DNA of 64,000 nucleotides, taken from contig NZ_CP021404.1 of NCBI RefSeq assembly GCF_002504165.1, forward strand, positions 620,001 to 684,000. Reading direction: 5' to 3'. The translations under genes and the position numbers were made by a program. Below the pieces are notes generated by a model. The model saw only the letters and a program-made list of their open reading frames with translations. It had not been told where the DNA came from and did no database searches. Every line of letters starts with the position of its first letter. Position 1 is the first letter of the stretch. Positions 61,490 through 64,000 of this stretch are shown here, in pieces. The stretch is from Pacificitalea manganoxidans. Lineage in GTDB: Bacteria; Pseudomonadota; Alphaproteobacteria; Rhodobacterales; Rhodobacteraceae.

Positions 61490-62815
61490 GTGAAGGCACT
61501 GTCATTGATCGCATCGGTGGCGCTTGTGGCGCTGACGGCAGCGTGTGAACGCGAGCTGATCCTCCCCGGAGAGCGCGAAACCGTGCGCGGCGCGCTGAGC
61601 GGCGTCGTGGAGGAGGGCGTGGCCCCTGCGGATGCGCAGATTTCCCGCGCGATCGCGCTGCCGGGCACCGTGAACCTTGGCGAGTGGACCCATCGCAACG
61701 GCTCCGTCAGTCACAAGACCGGCCATCTGGCGCTGCGCTCGGGCACGCTGGCGCGGCAATGGTCGGTGAAGATCGGCGAGGGCGACAAGCGCAAGCAGAA
61801 GATCACCGCCGATCCGATTTTCGCCGCCGGGCGCATCTACACCATCGACAGCGCCGCGACGGTCGTCGCTACGGCGCCCAACGGCGCGCGGCTGTGGTCG
61901 CATAGTCTGGTGCCGGGCGCGTCGCGCGGGCCGGTGATTTCGGGCGGCGGGCTGGCCTATGGCAATGGGCTGGTATTTGCGTCCAGCGGCTATGGCGAAG
62001 TGACGGCGCTGGACCCCGCCACGGGCGGCGTGGTCTGGGAGCAGGATTTCGACGCGCCGGTGGCCGGCACGCCGACGGTCGCCGATGGCATGGTCTATGT
62101 CGTGTCGCGCGACAACCGCGCCTTTGCGATCAATGCCACCACCGGGCGGCTGGAATGGCAGATGCCGGGCATTCCCACGACATCGGTCATGGTGGGCGGT
62201 TCCGCCCCGGCAGTGTCATCGGATTCGGTGATCTTCCCGCTGGGCACCTCGGAAATCGTGACGGCGCTGAAGCAAAGCGGCATCCGCCGCTGGGGCGCGC
62301 AGATCGCGGGCGAACGCCGGGGCCGCGCCTATGCGGATATCACCGATATCACGGGTGATCCGGTCATCGACGGCACTACGGTCTATGTCGGGACCCAAGG
62401 CGGGCGCACCGCTGCGTTCGACGTGGCCAGCGGCACCCGCAAATGGACCGCGCTGGAAGGCGCCTATTCCCCGGTCTGGCCGGTGGCGGGGTCGGTTTTC
62501 CTTGTGTCCGACGAGGCGCATCTGGTGCGGCTGGACGCGGCGACGGGGGCGACGATCTGGTCGGTCGAACTGCCCTATTACAAGAAATCCAAGATCAAGC
62601 GCCGCAAGGCCGTGTTCGCCCATTATGGCCCGATTCTGGCCGGGGGGCGTCTGTTGGTGGCGTCCGATGACGGGCTGATCCGCAGCTTCGATCCTGCCAC
62701 CGGGGCGCTGACCTCTACCACCGAACTGCCCGGCGGCGCGTCGTCGAACCCGATCGTCGTCAATGGCACGCTCTACATCGTTTCCGGAAACGGCCAACTC
62801 AACGCTTTCCGCTAG
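61490..62815 (+). CDS. bamB: outer membrane protein assembly factor BamB (lipoprotein, PQQ-like beta-propeller)
   Basis: A 441-aa lipoprotein (lipobox LTAAC, Cys19) that starts at GTG 61490. It folds as a WD/PQQ-repeat propeller: [61 protein letters not shown] and [18 protein letters not shown] are the repeating blades. It is part of the BAM complex that inserts outer membrane proteins. It lies between the YfgM-like gene and der, the canonical order. Confidence 0.93.
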   Translation: MKALSLIASVALVALTAACERELILPGERETVRGALSGVVEEGVAPADAQISRAIALPGTVNLGEWTHRNGSVSHKTGHLALRSGTLARQWSVKIGEGDKRKQKITADPIFAAGRIYTIDSAATVVATAPNGARLWSHSLVPGASRGPVISGGGLAYGNGLVFASSGYGEVTALDPATGGVVWEQDFDAPVAGTPTVADGMVYVVSRDNRAFAINATTGRLEWQMPGIPTTSVMVGGSAPAVSSDSVIFPLGTSEIVTALKQSGIRRWGAQIAGERRGRAYADITDITGDPVIDGTTVYVGTQGGRTAAFDVASGTRKWTALEGAYSPVWPVAGSVFLVSDEAHLVRLDAATGATIWSVELPYYKKSKIKRRKAVFAHYGPILAGGRLLVASDDGLIRSFDPATGALTSTTELPGGASSNPIVVNGTLYIVSGNGQLNAFR

Positions 62816-62862
62816 GCGGATTAGGGTGTAGTGGGGGCCTTCCGCGCAATTCGGAGGCCGAA

Positions 62863-64000
62863 ATGACCTTCTCCCTCGCTATCGTGGGCCGTCCCAATGT
62901 GGGCAAGTCCACCCTGTTCAACCGCCTTGTCGGCAAGCGTTTGGCGCTGGTCGACGACCAACCGGGCGTGACCCGTGACCTGCGCGAAGGCGAGGCACGG
63001 CTGGGCGATCTGCGATTCACCGCAATCGACACCGCCGGTCTGGAAGAGGCCACCGACGAAAGCCTGCAGGGCCGGATGCGCAAGCTGACGGAACGGGCGG
63101 TCGAGATGGCCGATATCTGTTTGTTCGTGATCGACGCCCGTGCCGGGGTGACGCCGACGGACGAGATTTTCGCCGATATCCTGCGGCGCAAGAACGCGCA
63201 TGTGATCCTTGCCGCCAACAAGGCCGAAGGCTCCGCCGCCGACGCGGGGGTCTATGAAGCCTATGGTCTGGGTCTCGGTGAGCCGATCCGCCTGAGCGCG
63301 GAGCATGGCGAAGGGTTCAATGACCTCTATTCCATGCTGATGCCGCTATCGGACGCCTTCAAGAAGCGGGCCGAGGCCGAAGCGCCCGATACCGATCTGG
63401 AACTGGAAGAAGACGGCGATTACGAAGCCGGGCCGGATGTCACCACCGCCGCCCGCGTGCCGACCAATGCCAAGCCGTTGCAGGTGGCCGTGGTCGGGCG
63501 TCCCAATGCCGGGAAATCCACGCTCATCAACAAGATCTTGGGCGAGGAGCGTCTGCTGACCGGCCCCGAAGCCGGGATCACCCGCGATTCGATTTCGCTG
63601 CGGATCGACTGGACCGGCACCCCGATGCGGATCTTTGACACCGCCGGGATGCGCAAGAAGGCCAAGGTGCAGGAGAAGCTTGAAAAGCTGTCCGTCTCCG
63701 ATGGTCTGCGCGCGGTGAAATTCGCCGAGGTGGTCGTGGTCCTTCTGGACGTGTCGATCCCATTCGAGCAGCAGGATCTGCGCATCGCCGATCTGGCCGA
63801 GCGCGAGGGCCGCGCCGTCGTCATCGCCGTCAACAAATGGGATGTCGAGGACGACAAGCAGGAGAAGCTCGCCGAGCTGAAGGAAGAGTTCGCGCGCCTG
63901 CTGCCGCAATTGCGTGGCGCCCCGCTGATCACCGTGTCGGCCCGCACCGGGCGCGGTCTGGAACGGCTGCGCGAGGCGATCCTGCGCGCCCATGAGGTGT
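62863..64000 (+). CDS. der: ribosome biogenesis GTPase Der (EngA), 5' part cut by window edge
   Basis: 379 codons are present and continue past the right edge. There are two GTPase domains. The first has [25 protein letters not shown] and ANKAEG (G4 NKAE, for the usual NKxD). The second has [33 protein letters not shown] and NKWD. The acidic linker between them ([16 protein letters not shown]) is typical. Der acts in 50S ribosome assembly. A GGAGG ribosome binding site precedes the ATG, 47 bp after bamB. Confidence 0.96.
   Translation, partial: MTFSLAIVGRPNVGKSTLFNRLVGKRLALVDDQPGVTRDLREGEARLGDLRFTAIDTAGLEEATDESLQGRMRKLTERAVEMADICLFVIDARAGVTPTDEIFADILRRKNAHVILAANKAEGSAADAGVYEAYGLGLGEPIRLSAEHGEGFNDLYSMLMPLSDAFKKRAEAEAPDTDLELEEDGDYEAGPDVTTAARVPTNAKPLQVAVVGRPNAGKSTLINKILGEERLLTGPEAGITRDSISLRIDWTGTPMRIFDTAGMRKKAKVQEKLEKLSVSDGLRAVKFAEVVVVLLDVSIPFEQQDLRIADLAEREGRAVVIAVNKWDVEDDKQEKLAELKEEFARLLPQLRGAPLITVSARTGRGLERLREAILRAHEV

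Noticed and set aside
59961-61514. 517-codon minus-strand frame across the YfgM-like gene and its upstream region
   Set aside because: Most of it is antisense to a recognisable gene, and the rest has no domain or ribosome binding site.

Overview
The window is a high-GC chromosomal segment from an alphaproteobacterium, most likely a marine or salt-exposed member of the Rhodobacteraceae/Roseobacter lineage. The clues are the gene families themselves: TRAP transporters, UrtABCDE, SitABCD behind a Mur-type operator, a DUF1328/CsbD stress pair, a UdgX pair, an HWE-type bacteriophytochrome and a glucosylglycerol osmolyte operon. I see no rRNA, tRNA, CRISPR array or insertion sequence. Both edges cut genes: a GntR-family regulator on the left and der on the right.

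Layout. 0-9 kb is housekeeping and repair: an OmpA lipoprotein, an Ada-like alkyltransferase, endonuclease III plus a PfkB sugar/adenosine kinase, Trm112-like and Lon-N proteins, CnoX, exonuclease III, two small stress proteins, a 2-hydroxyacid dehydrogenase and an SH3 protein. 9-26 kb is almost all uptake transport: SitABCD (Mn/Fe), a TRAP system, the urea ABC transporter UrtABCDE, and a peptide/nickel-type ABC transporter with no binding protein nearby. 26-39 kb has membrane proteins, a ferredoxin-NADP-reductase-like oxidoreductase, and a DNA-repair block (exonuclease + ATP-dependent ligase, then radical SAM + UdgX). It also holds a bacteriophytochrome hybrid kinase divergent from a frameshifted heme oxygenase, and a topoisomerase IB.

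40-51 kb holds gpsA-ggpP-ggpS, which together can turn dihydroxyacetone phosphate plus an activated glucose into glucosylglycerol. A GH13_18 phosphorylase 5.6 kb from the operon could recycle it. Between them lies a complete cobalamin uptake operon (btuB-F-C-D) behind a clear cobalamin riboswitch. 52-64 kb holds an Atm1-type ABC exporter, an RND efflux pair, and the start of the YfgM-like/BamB/Der cluster.

The most unusual feature is a family of roughly 200-bp intergenic repeats, in three arrays at 39.7-40.25, 51.19-51.89 and 54.03-54.80 kb. There are about nine full copies plus fragments. Each copy folds into nested hairpins, and the first stem shows compensatory base changes between copies, so the structure, not just the sequence, appears to be conserved. 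I do not recognise this family. The last two arrays sit in opposite orientation on either side of the atm1 gene.
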